From Marinomonas polaris DSM 16579 (GTDB taxonomy: Bacteria > Pseudomonadota > Gammaproteobacteria > Pseudomonadales > Marinomonadaceae): a stretch of DNA of 64,000 nucleotides. A program made the position numbers and the translations under genes. The notes below the pieces were generated by a model that worked only from the letters and a program-made list of their open reading frames with translations, was not told the origin of the DNA and did no database searches. The stretch is from the NCBI RefSeq assembly GCF_900129155.1, contig NZ_FQVF01000006.1:124001-188000 (forward strand), read 5' to 3'. Below are positions 9,755 to 18,739 of this stretch, piece by piece (within the stretch, counting starts at the first letter, position 1; every line of letters begins with the position of its first letter).

Positions 9755-10162
9755 GTGGAATCACGCACACAATACATACTTGACGCTTTTGCTGATTTGC
9801 GTCAGCGCATCGCAGAACACGCACCTTTTGATCAACCAGACTTGGCAGAAGAAGAATTAGACTTCTTAGAAAAGTGGGACGGCCTGATAAAAAACATTCA
9901 GGAAAATACCCATGATTATACTTTCGATGCCCAAGAGGTATTATCACGCTTCATACGATGCTACGCAAATCTAGTCCCTCTAATAAAGAGAGAGCTATTA
10001 TGGTTTGTCGGTGGCGAATGCCTGCATTTTCTAGGTGATGAGGAAATTGCTCTTTATCAACAGCTGGAAGACCATTTATATGAGCTAGACAGTCAAAATA
10101 AAAGCTATGATATATCAAAAGAAATCAGTGCATTACGCGGCACACCAACTCAAATCCATTAA
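9755..10162 (+). CDS. Conserved hypothetical protein, possibly PA2817-like
   Basis: A 135-residue soluble, acidic, mostly helical protein with no signal peptide or membrane segment. The start is a GTG (TTTTACGTGGAATC) with only a weak AGG upstream; no ATG is available near the N-terminus. Visible features are SRFIRCYANLVPLIKRELLWFVGGECLHFLGDEE and an acidic N-terminal half. It resembles from memory a small protein family of pseudomonads labelled PA2817, but I could not check this. Divergent from the YadGH exporter and convergent with fabF. No function is proposed. Confidence 0.7.
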   Translation: MESRTQYILDAFADLRQRIAEHAPFDQPDLAEEELDFLEKWDGLIKNIQENTHDYTFDAQEVLSRFIRCYANLVPLIKRELLWFVGGECLHFLGDEEIALYQQLEDHLYELDSQNKSYDISKEISALRGTPTQIH

Positions 10163-10175
10163 TAAAACTAGCTAC

Positions 10176-10201
10176 GGTGGGCAGATTATAATCTGCCCAC
10201 C
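10176..10201. terminator. Perfect 26-nt palindrome between convergent genes, probable terminator
   Basis: GGTGGGCAGATTA followed directly by its exact complement. It lies 13 bases after the small plus-strand gene and 6 bases from the fabF stop. Neither side has a proper T-run, so it may act as a weak or processed terminator for both transcripts. Confidence 0.6.
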
Positions 10202-10207
10202 TAGTAT

Positions 10208-11449
10208 TTAAGATATTTTCTTAAATACTAATGTTCCATTCGTACCACCAAAACCAAACGAGTTATTTAAAACAACGTCTATTTTACGTTTTTGTGGTGT
10301 TCCAGGAACATAATTCAAATCACAACCGTCACTCGGCTCATCTAAATTAATGGTTGGTGGAGCAACTTGATCTCGAATAGCAAGTATCGAAAAAATTGAT
10401 TCAACTGCTCCCGAGGCACCAAGCAAATGCCCTATCATGGACTTAGTCGAGCTAATTGCGACATCTGATGCATCTTCACCCATTAACGCTTTTACCGCAT
10501 TAGTTTCTGCTAAATCACCAGCAGGAGTTGATGTACCATGAGCATTAATATAATCGATATCTAAAGGCGTAAGACGAGCATCGTTCAGAGCAGCCCTCAT
10601 AGCCGACGCAGCTCCTTCACCACTCTCTGGCGGAGCAGTCATGTGATAAGCATCGTCACTCATACCAAAACCCACAAGCTCTGCATAAATTTTTGCACCA
10701 CGTGCAATAGCATGTTCGTATTCTTCTAGTACTAAAATACCAGCACCATCCCCCATCACAAAACCATCACGGTCTTTATCCCATGGACGACTTGCTGTTT
10801 TATGATCATCGTTACGAGTGGACAATGCTCTAGCCGCTCCAAAACCGCCGATACCCAATGGAGTAATAGCCATTTCAGCACCGCCAGCAATCATCACATC
10901 AGCATCACCATAAGCGATCATGCGACCTGCCATACCAATATTATGCGTACCAGTAGTACACGCGGTAACAATAGAGATATTAGGGCCTTTAAAACCAAAA
11001 CGAATCGCAACATGACCTGAAATCATATTAATAATCGCGCCTGGAACAAAAAAAGGAGAAATACGTTTTGGGCCTGACTCATTCAACAGCTCAAGGTTCT
11101 TTTCAATCATTGGCAAACCACCAATACCAGAACCTATCGCGCAACCAACACGGCTTAAATCCGCTGTATCGGCATTAAGATTGGCATCATCCAAAGCTTG
11201 CACTGCGGCTGCGATACCATATTGAATGAAAAGATCCATTTTGCGAGCCTCTTTAACGCTCATATATTGAGTCGCATCAAAGCCATTTACTTGCGCTGCA
11301 AAACGGGTGGAAAACAGACTGGCGTCAAAAGAAGTGATCTCAGATACACCACTCTTTCCTTCCAAGATGCTATCCCACGTATCTTTCACATTATTGCCAA
11401 GGGGTGTCACCATTCCCATTCCTGTGACTACAACCCGACGACGAGACAT
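10208..11449 (-). CDS. fabF: Beta-ketoacyl-ACP synthase II
   Basis: Elongates acyl-ACP by condensation with malonyl-ACP and is needed for palmitoleate-to-vaccenate conversion in the family. With the ATG at 11449 (GGAG 7 bases upstream) the protein is [19 protein letters not shown] and 413 residues, exactly the E. coli length. An upstream in-frame extension to 11521 lacks a ribosome site and runs through the intergenic hairpin. The catalytic triad Cys164 (TACTTGTHN), His304 ([11 protein letters not shown]) and His341 ([11 protein letters not shown]) is complete. It closes the fab cluster, 105 bp after acpP, with a hairpin between them. Confidence 0.97.
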   Translation of the reverse strand: MSRRRVVVTGMGMVTPLGNNVKDTWDSILEGKSGVSEITSFDASLFSTRFAAQVNGFDATQYMSVKEARKMDLFIQYGIAAAVQALDDANLNADTADLSRVGCAIGSGIGGLPMIEKNLELLNESGPKRISPFFVPGAIINMISGHVAIRFGFKGPNISIVTACTTGTHNIGMAGRMIAYGDADVMIAGGAEMAITPLGIGGFGAARALSTRNDDHKTASRPWDKDRDGFVMGDGAGILVLEEYEHAIARGAKIYAELVGFGMSDDAYHMTAPPESGEGAASAMRAALNDARLTPLDIDYINAHGTSTPAGDLAETNAVKALMGEDASDVAISSTKSMIGHLLGASGAVESIFSILAIRDQVAPPTINLDEPSDGCDLNYVPGTPQKRKIDVVLNNSFGFGGTNGTLVFKKIS

Positions 11450-11498
11450 AAGATTTCTCCAGCAATTCGCCCTCAATTCTTTAAGAGCTATTAATAAG

Positions 11499-11530
11499 AA
11501 AAGCCGCTGTAACGAATACAAGCGGCTTTT
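11499..11530 (-). terminator. Hairpin between acpP and fabF
   Basis: A 10-bp stem AAAAGCCGCT / AGCGGCTTTT with a 12-nt loop, 24 bases after the acpP stop. On the minus strand it ends CTTTT then C and a T-rich stretch, so it could act as a partial terminator that makes acpP mRNA more abundant than fabF. Confidence 0.7.
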
Positions 11531-11554
11531 CGGAAAACTCAGTTCACCAATATC

Positions 11555-11788
11555 TTACAAGTTAGCGTTGATGTAGTCGTTCGCTGCTTGTACGGTAGTG
11601 ATTTTTTCAGCTTCTTCATCAGGAATTTCAGTATCAAATTCCTCTTCAAGAGCCATTACTAGCTCAACTGTATCTAGGGAATCTGCACCTAGGTCATCAA
11701 CAAAAGATGCTGAAGCAACAACATCTTCTTCTTTAACGCCTAGTTGTTCACAAACGATTTTCTTAACGCGTTCTTCAATGCTACTCAT
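11555..11788 (-). CDS. acpP: Acyl carrier protein
   Basis: Carries growing acyl chains on a phosphopantetheine arm in fatty acid synthesis. The 77-residue, very acidic protein has the invariant [10 protein letters not shown] motif, with Ser37 as attachment site. The first helix, [20 protein letters not shown], is typical. The start has AGGA upstream. It sits between fabG and fabF, with a 133-bp upstream gap that contains a TATAAT-like -10 (11836-11831, minus strand) and a dyad, so acpP probably also has its own promoter, as is known in other bacteria. Confidence 0.98.
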   Translation of the reverse strand: MSSIEERVKKIVCEQLGVKEEDVVASASFVDDLGADSLDTVELVMALEEEFDTEIPDEEAEKITTVQAANDYINANL

Positions 11789-11892
11789 TAGAAGTTCCTA
11801 CTCTACTCATTAACAGCTCAGTGTGAGCATATTATAAAAATTCGATCACCAAAAAAGGTGTGATTCTCGACATGAACCGGAGACGTATTTTC

Positions 11893-11916
11893 GTTGAATT
11901 AAACATAAAATTCAAC
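11893..11916. promoter_or_regulatory. Stem-loop in the fabG-acpP gap
   Basis: A perfect 8-bp stem GTTGAATT / AATTCAAC with an 8-nt loop begins 6 bases after the fabG stop. There is no T-run, so it looks more like an mRNA processing or stability element than a terminator. Role inferred only from position. Confidence 0.5.
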
Positions 11917-11921
11917 TCAAA

Positions 11922-12656
11922 TTACGACATATACATACCGCCATTGACATGTAATGTCTCACCGGTAATGTAAGCAGCGCCATTTGACGCCAAAAATGCG
12001 ACAGCTGCCGCAATTTCTTCTGGTTGACCAAGACGTGATGAAGGCACTTTTTCGACCAATTTGGCCTTATGCTCTTCAGATAACACCTTAGTCATATCCG
12101 TTTCAATGAACCCCGGAGCCACACAATTTACAGTGATACCGCGAGATGCTATTTCTGCTGCCAAAGAACGACTAAAACCCTCTAGCCCAGCTTTTGCTGC
12201 AGAATAATTTGTTTGTCCGCCATTGCCCATAGAGCCAACAACAGAACTAATACTAATAACACGACCAAATTTTGCTTTAGTCATGCCACGTAAGCAAGCC
12301 TTTGTAACACGAAAAACAGAAGTTAGATTAGTATTAATCACTTGATCCCACTCATCTTCCTTCATTCGCATCATTAAATTATCACGAGTAATGCCGGCGT
12401 TGTTAACAAGAACCGTTGGCGCACCAAATTCAGCAGTAATTTCTTTAATTACCGCATCAACTGACTCACTTGATGACACATCAAGCACCCAGCCTTTACC
12501 ATTAGCGCCCAAATATTCAGTAATACTTTGCGCACCAGACTCACTAGTTGCCGTACCAATAACGGTCGCACCTTGCTCAACTAGAGCAACAGCAATCGCT
12601 TTACCAATGCCGCGAGTAGCTCCAGTCACTAGAGCAATTTTTCCTTCAAGACCCAT
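11922..12656 (-). CDS. fabG: 3-oxoacyl-ACP reductase
   Basis: NADPH-dependent reductase of the fatty acid elongation cycle. The short-chain dehydrogenase motifs are all present: TGATRGIG cofactor loop (11-18), NNAG (85-88), and catalytic Asn110, Ser138, Tyr151 and Lys155 (YSAAK). From the ATG at 12656 the product is 244 residues, the same as E. coli FabG; GGAG lies 6 bases upstream. The longer reading frame starting at a TTG would place that ribosome site inside the gene. It is 57 bp after fabD and 133 bp before acpP. Confidence 0.97.
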   Translation of the reverse strand: MGLEGKIALVTGATRGIGKAIAVALVEQGATVIGTATSESGAQSITEYLGANGKGWVLDVSSSESVDAVIKEITAEFGAPTVLVNNAGITRDNLMMRMKEDEWDQVINTNLTSVFRVTKACLRGMTKAKFGRVISISSVVGSMGNGGQTNYSAAKAGLEGFSRSLAAEIASRGITVNCVAPGFIETDMTKVLSEEHKAKLVEKVPSSRLGQPEEIAAAVAFLASNGAAYITGETLHVNGGMYMS

Positions 12657-12713
12657 ACCTGTCTCCAACAATCTATTTCAAAAAGTGCATTTCGAACAAA
12701 TAATAAAATACTA

Positions 12714-13637
12714 TTACGCAGACAAAGCCGCTTCAAATCCAGCCAAATCACCCAAAGAAGATGTTTCTAAACCTTTGACTATTCGCTTATTAAGACCACT
12801 CAGCACTTTACCAGGACCACACTCTACCGTAGACGTTACACCTAATTCCGAAAGTAACACAACAGATTGCGTCCACAAAACTGGCTCACTTAATTGAGAA
12901 ACCAAGTTTGCCTTGATCACAGAAGGGTCAGAAACAGCTTGAGCAGTAACATTCTGCACCAAAGTGCAGGAAGGCGATTTAAAAACAATAGTCTCAAGTT
13001 TCTCGGCTAATTTAGCGCCAGCAGGAATCATAAGCTCGCAATGCGATGGAACACTCACCGGTAAAGGCAATGCACGCTTAGCTCCTGCTTCTTTTGCATT
13101 CACCATCGCAGCCTCTACAGCTGCAACATGACCAGCAATCACAACTTGCCCTGGCGAGTTAAAATTAACCGCGCTAACAATACCTGGAGCCGCAGCGCAC
13201 GCAGCAACCACTTTATCATCATCAAGACCAATAATCGCAGCCATTGCACCCTCGCCCGCAGGAACCGCTTGCTGCATGTATTCACCACGCAACTTAACAA
13301 GCTCTACCGCGTCAGTAAAAGCAATCACACCAGCACACACTAAAGCAGAATACTCGCCAAGACTATGACCTGCAACATACGCTGGCTTATCACCACCCTG
13401 CTGCTCCCAAAGGCGCCATAGAGCAACACTGGCCGTCAACAGCGCCGGCTGAGTTTTATCCGTTTGACTAAGTCTCTCAGCATCATTCTGCACAAGATCC
13501 CATAAATCATAACCAAGAACATCAGATGCTTCGGCGAAAGTTTGCTTTATTATTTCATGTTTTTCCGCCAAATCAGCCAACATCCCTAACTGCTGAGAAC
13601 CCTGACCTGGAAAAACAAAAGCTAATTTAGTGCTCAT
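12714..13637 (-). CDS. fabD: Malonyl-CoA:ACP transacylase
   Basis: Loads malonyl groups from CoA onto ACP. The 307-residue protein has the FVFPGQGSQ oxyanion segment, nucleophile Ser92 in GHSLGE, Arg117 in LRGEYMQ and His199 in VPSHCELM. Length equals the family norm (about 308). It directly follows plsX with a 21-bp gap. In E. coli fabH lies at that position, whereas here no gene fits between plsX and fabD. Confidence 0.97.
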   Translation of the reverse strand: MSTKLAFVFPGQGSQQLGMLADLAEKHEIIKQTFAEASDVLGYDLWDLVQNDAERLSQTDKTQPALLTASVALWRLWEQQGGDKPAYVAGHSLGEYSALVCAGVIAFTDAVELVKLRGEYMQQAVPAGEGAMAAIIGLDDDKVVAACAAAPGIVSAVNFNSPGQVVIAGHVAAVEAAMVNAKEAGAKRALPLPVSVPSHCELMIPAGAKLAEKLETIVFKSPSCTLVQNVTAQAVSDPSVIKANLVSQLSEPVLWTQSVVLLSELGVTSTVECGPGKVLSGLNKRIVKGLETSSLGDLAGFEAALSA

Positions 13638-13658
13638 TTAATCTCCTAGCTATAAAGC

Positions 13659-14594
13659 TTAACTACAAAGACGCGCTTCTATCGCAGAATACAAATCCGC
13701 TCGCGCAATATCAATTCCATACTCTATCGCACCGATCATCGCAGACAAATCTGAACGACCATGACCTTTTACCAAATTGCCACGCACACCCACTAAACAA
13801 GCACCATGCCTACGCTCAGTTTGGTAAAAAGTCTCAAACAAGGATGATACGCCGTCAACCCCTTTAAATTTACTCATCATGAAAGACAGCAGCCCCTCTG
13901 ATGCTTTCAATACAGCATTACCAACCATGCCATCACATACAATGACATTTTTATCGCCATCAAACAGCTCAGTTCCTTCTGCATAACCAAAATAATCAGG
14001 CCATATTTTGCTTGCTAAAAGCCGATCCGTTTCTCGGATAACCGCACTACCTTTCGAGCTTTCGACGCCAACATTTAACAGGCCAACCCTTGGCTTTTCA
14101 TCACTGAGCGCCTCAATATAAGCCGCACCTAACTCTGCAAAGCCAACCAACATTGATGGCGGACAATGGACATTAGCCCCTAAATCCACCAAACATCGCA
14201 ACGGATTAGAATAAAGCTCCCTTATTAATGCAGGATACAGCTTCGGACGTAACACGCCCAGTATATGACGAGCTAATGCAACCATAGCACCTGTATTACC
14301 CAAGGTCACAACAACGTCCGACGACCGCTGAGCCAATGCACTTAAAGACTGATAAAGCGTACTATTTCGACGACGAAATAAAGACAAGACTATCTCTTCA
14401 TCTCCATCAATAACGTCAGTGCAAGCAATCAGGGACAAACGTTCATGAGGCGCAGGAAGTTCAAGACCGGGATTAGGGAAATGATAGATGGTGATGACGA
14501 CATCTGGATAGCGAGAAAGAATCTCTACTGCACCGTCAAATGCAATGCGGGGACCTAAGTCCCCGCCCATAGCGTCTAAAGCTACCCTGATCAT
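13659..14594 (-). CDS. plsX: Phosphate acyltransferase PlsX
   Basis: Makes acyl-phosphate from acyl-ACP for glycerol-3-phosphate acylation in phospholipid synthesis, a peripheral membrane enzyme. At 311 residues it is shorter than E. coli PlsX (about 345-356), mainly at the C-terminus. The N-terminus IRVALDAMGGDLGP, the GNTGAMVALAR and CLVDLGANVHC segments, the VCDGMVGNAVLKASEG motif and GHGRSD are family hallmarks. The segment that is normally ASRGSSM reads FRRRNSTLY here, so the sequence is rather diverged. Flanked by rpmF and fabD. Ribosome site weak; coupling to rpmF is possible. Confidence 0.92.
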   Translation of the reverse strand: MIRVALDAMGGDLGPRIAFDGAVEILSRYPDVVITIYHFPNPGLELPAPHERLSLIACTDVIDGDEEIVLSLFRRRNSTLYQSLSALAQRSSDVVVTLGNTGAMVALARHILGVLRPKLYPALIRELYSNPLRCLVDLGANVHCPPSMLVGFAELGAAYIEALSDEKPRVGLLNVGVESSKGSAVIRETDRLLASKIWPDYFGYAEGTELFDGDKNVIVCDGMVGNAVLKASEGLLSFMMSKFKGVDGVSSLFETFYQTERRHGACLVGVRGNLVKGHGRSDLSAMIGAIEYGIDIARADLYSAIEARLCS

Positions 14595-14605
14595 GGGTAT
14601 CTTAG

Positions 14606-14785
14606 TTACTCACCTTTAGGGGTGATAACTTGACGACCACGGTAAAAACCATCTGCAGAAATGTGGTGACGACGGTGAAGTTCACCAGTAGTCTTTTCTA
14701 CAGAAAGAGTTGGACCTGTCAAAGCATCGTGTGAACGGCGCTGGCCGCGACGTGAACGAGTTACTTTACTTTTTTGTACTGCCAT
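14606..14785 (-). CDS. rpmF: 50S ribosomal protein L32
   Basis: Small basic ribosomal protein of 59 residues, below the usual ORF length cut-off. Translation of the minus strand from the ATG at 14785 gives [20 protein letters not shown] at the start and [20 protein letters not shown] at the end, standard L32 sequence. GGAGCTCC lies just upstream of the ATG. The zinc-binding cysteines of some L32 proteins are absent, so this is the zinc-independent type. Located between yceD and plsX as in most proteobacteria, 17 bp after yceD. Confidence 0.97.
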   Translation of the reverse strand: MAVQKSKVTRSRRGQRRSHDALTGPTLSVEKTTGELHRRHHISADGFYRGRQVITPKGE

Positions 14786-14802
14786 TTTTGGAGCTCCTAA
14801 CT

Positions 14803-15324
14803 TTACTTAGCCTTTAATTGGGCCAATATACTAAATGGATTCGGTTTTTCGTCATCCGGTGCGTCATCGGTAGACGAGGCATACTTTACAGCTGTTGGGT
14901 TGCAACCACTTTCTTCGTGATAAGCGACAATTGGTAGGGCAAGTATAATTTCTTGCTCGACCATATCTGCCAAAATTACTTCACCATCGGTCATGACAAC
15001 AGGATCATAACTATTCGGTAGATTCTTAGCATGATCTTCGTCATAAACGAATCCCAGCGACAAATCTAACGCTAGATCATGTGAAACAGCCCCCATACAA
15101 CGCTGACAAACAACCTGTACTTGAGCTGTTAATGATCCAGTAGCAATATAGCGCCTATCCTCATCAACTCTAAAGTCTAGATGAATAAAAGCATTACCCT
15201 CATCAGAGGCTAATATAGCACAAAGCTCCTTAAATTCATTAAGGGGCACGTACCCTTCGAACGCTTGCTCATAGCTAGCGTATTTACGAGGGTCAAAATA
15301 TTTAGGTAACGTATCATTCAACAT
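14803..15324 (-). CDS. yceD: YceD family large-subunit rRNA accumulation protein (DUF177)
   Basis: YceD is linked to 23S rRNA accumulation in bacteria and plants. The 173-residue protein carries the CxxC pair in [10 protein letters not shown] (near residue 72), the [13 protein letters not shown] segment as [19 protein letters not shown], and the conserved C-terminal [14 protein letters not shown]. The ATG at 15324 has no Shine-Dalgarno sequence, and a near-perfect promoter ends 8 bases before it, so the mRNA may be leaderless. First gene of the yceD-rpmF-plsX-fab operon and divergent from yceF. Confidence 0.93.
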   Translation of the reverse strand: MLNDTLPKYFDPRKYASYEQAFEGYVPLNEFKELCAILASDEGNAFIHLDFRVDEDRRYIATGSLTAQVQVVCQRCMGAVSHDLALDLSLGFVYDEDHAKNLPNSYDPVVMTDGEVILADMVEQEIILALPIVAYHEESGCNPTAVKYASSTDDAPDDEKPNPFSILAQLKAK

Positions 15325-15332
15325 GGCGGGGG

Positions 15333-15361
15333 ATAATATTGCTAAGGGCCCTTTTTGTCAA
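15333..15361 (-). promoter_or_regulatory. Consensus sigma-70 promoter for yceD-rpmF-plsX-fab
   Basis: Minus strand reads TTGACA (15361-15356), 17 bases, then TATTAT (15338-15333). Only 8 bases separate the -10 element from the yceD ATG, so the predicted transcript begins at or within a couple of bases of the start codon. Confidence 0.75.
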
Positions 15362-15461
15362 AGTCTAACTGCTCTTAAAGCGCTTTTTTTCACTTTTTTA
15401 AGTCATTAGAGGTAAAAAAAAGTAAAATCATCTTTCATCCCAATAAAATGATTAAAAAACA

Positions 15462-16064
15462 ATGCAAAAAAAACTCATACTCGGCTCGTCTTCTCCTTAC
15501 CGAAAAGCGCTCTTAGAACGCTTAAGAATTCCTTTTGAATGCCATTCGCCCAACATTGACGAAAGCCCACTTCCCCTAGAATCCGCTGTCGATTTAGTCA
15601 AACGCCTTAGTGTTGCCAAAGCGCATGCCGTAAATAACGAACGCCAACAAAATAATCAAAGCTCAAACGAGCTGATTATAACTTCTGATCAGGTTGCAGT
15701 ATTAAATGGCCAGATTTTAGGAAAGCCTCATACAGAACAAAATGCCATAAAGCAGCTTTCTTGCTTCAGTGGTAAAAGAGTAAGTTTTCTAACAGGACTT
15801 TGCGTTTTAAACCAACAAGATCAATCTTATAAGTACACATTAAATGAATACCACGTTCATTTTAGGGTACTAACGACACAAGAAATTACTCAATATGTTT
15901 CAATCGAGCAACCTCTTGATTGCGCAGGTAGTTTTAAATGTGAAGGGCTTGGAGTATGTCTTTTTGAAAAAATGGAAGGTGATGACCCTAATAGTTTAAT
16001 TGGTTTACCACTTATATCTCTATCTCGATCACTTAGAGAGCTAGGAGTAAACCCTATAGGCTAA
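15462..16064 (+). CDS. yceF: 7-methyl-GTP pyrophosphatase, Maf family (YceF)
   Basis: Maf-type nucleotide pyrophosphatase that hydrolyses modified nucleotides; the YceF branch prefers m7GTP. The 200-residue protein opens with LILGSSSPYRKALLERLRIPF, the family's phosphate-binding signature. It has the catalytic Asp in IITSDQVAVLNG and the CAGSFKCEGLG and GDDPNSLIGLPLISLS segments that match E. coli YceF closely. Divergent from yceD, also as in E. coli. The upstream sequence is A-rich and the ribosome site is weak. Ends 7 bases from the convergent patatin gene, with no clear terminator between. Confidence 0.94.
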   Translation: MQKKLILGSSSPYRKALLERLRIPFECHSPNIDESPLPLESAVDLVKRLSVAKAHAVNNERQQNNQSSNELIITSDQVAVLNGQILGKPHTEQNAIKQLSCFSGKRVSFLTGLCVLNQQDQSYKYTLNEYHVHFRVLTTQEITQYVSIEQPLDCAGSFKCEGLGVCLFEKMEGDDPNSLIGLPLISLSRSLRELGVNPIG

Positions 16065-16071
16065 ACTATTG

Positions 16072-16992
16072 TTAGTAGCCTTTAGGGAAAGAAAAATAGC
16101 TCGACTTTGGTGATTCAAGGCCATCAATCGCTTTTAAAGCGGTTTCATAACCAAACTCTACCAATTCTTTAGCCCGCCAGAACTCATAGAAACCAGAGAT
16201 ATCTTTAGGTATAGAGATAAGCAAATCTGGCGGATATCCAGCTAATTTATACTGAGTAAGAGATTCTTGCATAGTCTCAAACATCATATTGATAGTCTGT
16301 AATCGCCCCCAACTTTCTGGCGAATACTTAGCCTTTTCATCTGTTTCTTCTTTGTTTTTTCCAAAAAAACCTTTAGTACTCAACCACCAAGCAGGCCCTT
16401 CTGGATCACTCTCAGAAACATTGTTCACAACTCGTTCAGCAGGACCATTAAGATCAACCGCAACAATATAGTCCGCCCCAGCTGGCACAGAAGGGATGAT
16501 AGGTAAAGGATTCAACACCCCGCCATCAACATACATTTGACCATTAAGCGTCACAGGCAACACCAGAGACGGTATGGCTGAGGATGCACGCATAGCACTT
16601 ATCAAATCACCACGCTGAAACCAAAATTCTTTCTGATTCAATAAATCGACAGCTACAGAGGTGTAAGCTATCGGTAAGGACTCAATAGTTGGCTCCCCTA
16701 TAATGCCTTGAATTTTCTCAAAAAAACGATCACCTTTTACATAACCACCGTTCAATATAGACATATCTAATAGACGAATAACATTCATTCGATCTAAAGA
16801 TTCAGCCCATTCACGATACTCAGACAACTTACCCGCAGCATAAATACCACCGACTATCGCCCCAATAGAACAACCAGAAATACTGACAATTTCATATCCA
16901 CGATCTTCAAATGCTTGAATCACACCTATATGTGCATTACCGCGTGCCGCTCCACTCCCTAAAACCAGAGCAACCGTCTTTTTCGTATTCAC
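16072..16992 (-). CDS. Patatin-like phospholipase family protein (RssA/YchK-like)
   Basis: A 306-residue cytoplasmic patatin-fold hydrolase. The oxyanion-hole motif GSGAARGNAHIG is near the N-terminus, the nucleophile elbow GCSIGA holds the catalytic Ser (near 42), and the DGG motif in MYVDGGVLNPLP holds the catalytic Asp. Size and the MNVIRLLDMS segment resemble the bacterial RssA group, whose substrates are not well known. It is 9 bases from the DUF4892 gene upstream, and both probably share a transcript. Confidence 0.9.
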   Translation of the reverse strand: MNTKKTVALVLGSGAARGNAHIGVIQAFEDRGYEIVSISGCSIGAIVGGIYAAGKLSEYREWAESLDRMNVIRLLDMSILNGGYVKGDRFFEKIQGIIGEPTIESLPIAYTSVAVDLLNQKEFWFQRGDLISAMRASSAIPSLVLPVTLNGQMYVDGGVLNPLPIIPSVPAGADYIVAVDLNGPAERVVNNVSESDPEGPAWWLSTKGFFGKNKEETDEKAKYSPESWGRLQTINMMFETMQESLTQYKLAGYPPDLLISIPKDISGFYEFWRAKELVEFGYETALKAIDGLESPKSSYFSFPKGY

Positions 16993-17001
16993 TACTACCG
17001 C

Positions 17002-17796
17002 CTAAGGACGAACATAAACAAAAGATATGCGATTAACACCAAGTGATTCGCGACCAAGATCTGCTAAGTTAATAAATCTAACCTTATCTTTAAGCTGATC
17101 CCCTAGACCTGCCGACGCCATTGAAATAAGCCGATCCCCCGACTCAATAGCACTTAGAGTTCCTATTTTTTGACTTGTAACAAAACCAACCACATTTTGG
17201 CCAGCCGGTAAATCACTGACGAAACGACGTATTCTAGGAATATCCTGCACATCCATCTGGGCTACAATTTCGAACTCTGTATCATTTGCTTCTGCCGATT
17301 TCACTTCATCTAAACGAACCATCACGTCACCAGCACCGCGACGATTAAGGTATAAGATCTGATAAGTATCTTGTTTATTTTTAACAACAAGCAAAAACTG
17401 ACTTTGATCCGAACCATACAAAAGATAATCACCAAAGAAATTATTCGCCCAAGCATTGCTACTACCACAGCTTCGACTATCACACTCGAATAAGATACTG
17501 CGGCCGTCACTCAACATTTGTGATCGGTAGTGAGTATATACATCAGACAAAAGCGCATTGCGATTGATTTTGTATAACGAAGAAAAGTAATCACCTTTCA
17601 AACGAATAACCGTTTCAGGCTCCCATCCACTGCCAGCACGGCGAATTTTACTCAAAGGAATTTCTACAAACTGCTCAGTTTGAGAATTACTTTTAACTAA
17701 CTGTGCATCACGATAAGGTTCAATCCCTAAAACCCCTGCAAAAGAAACACTACTAAAAGCAGCCAATAGGCACAACACGCCTCGAAACTTAACCAT
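17002..17796 (-). CDS. Secreted DUF4892-type protein
   Basis: A 264-residue protein with a clear N-terminal signal peptide (MVKFRGVLCLLAAFSSVSFA, cleavage after SFA), so it is exported to the periplasm. The mature part has features I associate with DUF4892 proteins of pseudomonads. These are a LEC-type pair FECDSRSCGSSN near 103-115, a YLLYGSDQSQFLLV strand and a VxFVTSQKIGTLSAIESGDRL C-terminal part reminiscent of OmpA-like sequences. The two cysteines probably form a disulfide. Upstream of the patatin gene in the same direction. Function unknown. Confidence 0.75.
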   Translation of the reverse strand: MVKFRGVLCLLAAFSSVSFAGVLGIEPYRDAQLVKSNSQTEQFVEIPLSKIRRAGSGWEPETVIRLKGDYFSSLYKINRNALLSDVYTHYRSQMLSDGRSILFECDSRSCGSSNAWANNFFGDYLLYGSDQSQFLLVVKNKQDTYQILYLNRRGAGDVMVRLDEVKSAEANDTEFEIVAQMDVQDIPRIRRFVSDLPAGQNVVGFVTSQKIGTLSAIESGDRLISMASAGLGDQLKDKVRFINLADLGRESLGVNRISFVYVRP

Positions 17797-17836
17797 ACAA
17801 CCTTCCTTTCATCCCAACTAAGGATGGGCTAACGCA

Positions 17837-18700
17837 TTAGTTTTGATCAATAAATCGCTGAATTTCAGTTGCTACTTCAAAGCAACTCTCTGGTTCAAGA
17901 TGAAAATGGTGATTACCTTCAAGCCATTTCAACTTTATCCATGGAAATTGAGCCGCGCGCTTTTCAACTAACTGATGATCATTTTGATAAATCCCATCTT
18001 TAGCAACCAAAGCCAAAGTTGGGCATTTAATTTCCTGAATAAAGGCCTGAACGCTTTCTTCATCCATCCGAAATGGCGAAGGAAAGGTCAACTTTCCATC
18101 ATGACGCCACGTCCAAATCCCATCAGCATTTTGCTTTGCACCACGTTCAACTAATACTTTTGACGCGAATTTGGACAACTGAGTGAAACCATCCATTCGA
18201 GCAAGTACCATATCTTCTTTCGTTTGATAGCTTGTATCCCTACCCAAGCGATATTTGGCCATTTTATTAACAGCTCGTTGTAACGTCACCACACGATCCG
18301 CTGGCGCCCCACTCAAGGGCCCCATATTATCAAGCACAATCAGTCCGCGAACCTTATCAGGAGCAATAGCAGCCACCAACATAGCAACAGCACCGCCCAT
18401 ACTATGACCAATTAACCAAACACTTTGCTTGGATTGGTTTAAAATAGACACCACATCCAAAACATAATCCCATAAATGATAAAAACTTCCCGCTGGTCGA
18501 TGTAAAGACAAGCCATGTCCAGCAAGATCTAATGCAACATGAGAAAAATCGGAGAGATGAGGAGATAAGTTAGAAAAACTAGCTGCATTATCAAGCCACC
18601 CATGTAGCGACAACACTTTAAATGCCGAGGTATTTTTAGGCAGCCATTGCAGAGCAGCTATTTCAGTATGCGCAAGCTTATAAACGATTTCATTTCCCAT
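17837..18700 (-). CDS. Alpha/beta hydrolase
   Basis: Cytoplasmic alpha/beta-fold hydrolase of about 287 residues. Visible are the oxyanion segment LSLHGWLDNAASF, the acid-box region LDLAGHGLS, the nucleophile elbow IGHSMGG (Ser near 100) and a C-terminal His in EGNHHFHLEPE. The last resembles proteins annotated as MenH/serine hydrolase-like. Start choice is uncertain: the ATG at 18700 opens with GNEIVYKLAHTEIAALQW, where homology should begin, while an in-frame TTG at 18730 would add ten residues. Neither has a strong ribosome site. Between DUF4892 and sixA genes, same strand. Substrate unknown. Confidence 0.85.
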   Translation of the reverse strand: MGNEIVYKLAHTEIAALQWLPKNTSAFKVLSLHGWLDNAASFSNLSPHLSDFSHVALDLAGHGLSLHRPAGSFYHLWDYVLDVVSILNQSKQSVWLIGHSMGGAVAMLVAAIAPDKVRGLIVLDNMGPLSGAPADRVVTLQRAVNKMAKYRLGRDTSYQTKEDMVLARMDGFTQLSKFASKVLVERGAKQNADGIWTWRHDGKLTFPSPFRMDEESVQAFIQEIKCPTLALVAKDGIYQNDHQLVEKRAAQFPWIKLKWLEGNHHFHLEPESCFEVATEIQRFIDQN

Positions 18701-18739
18701 ATTTGCTTTTAACCAACCCACTAAATTCAATTAAATAAT

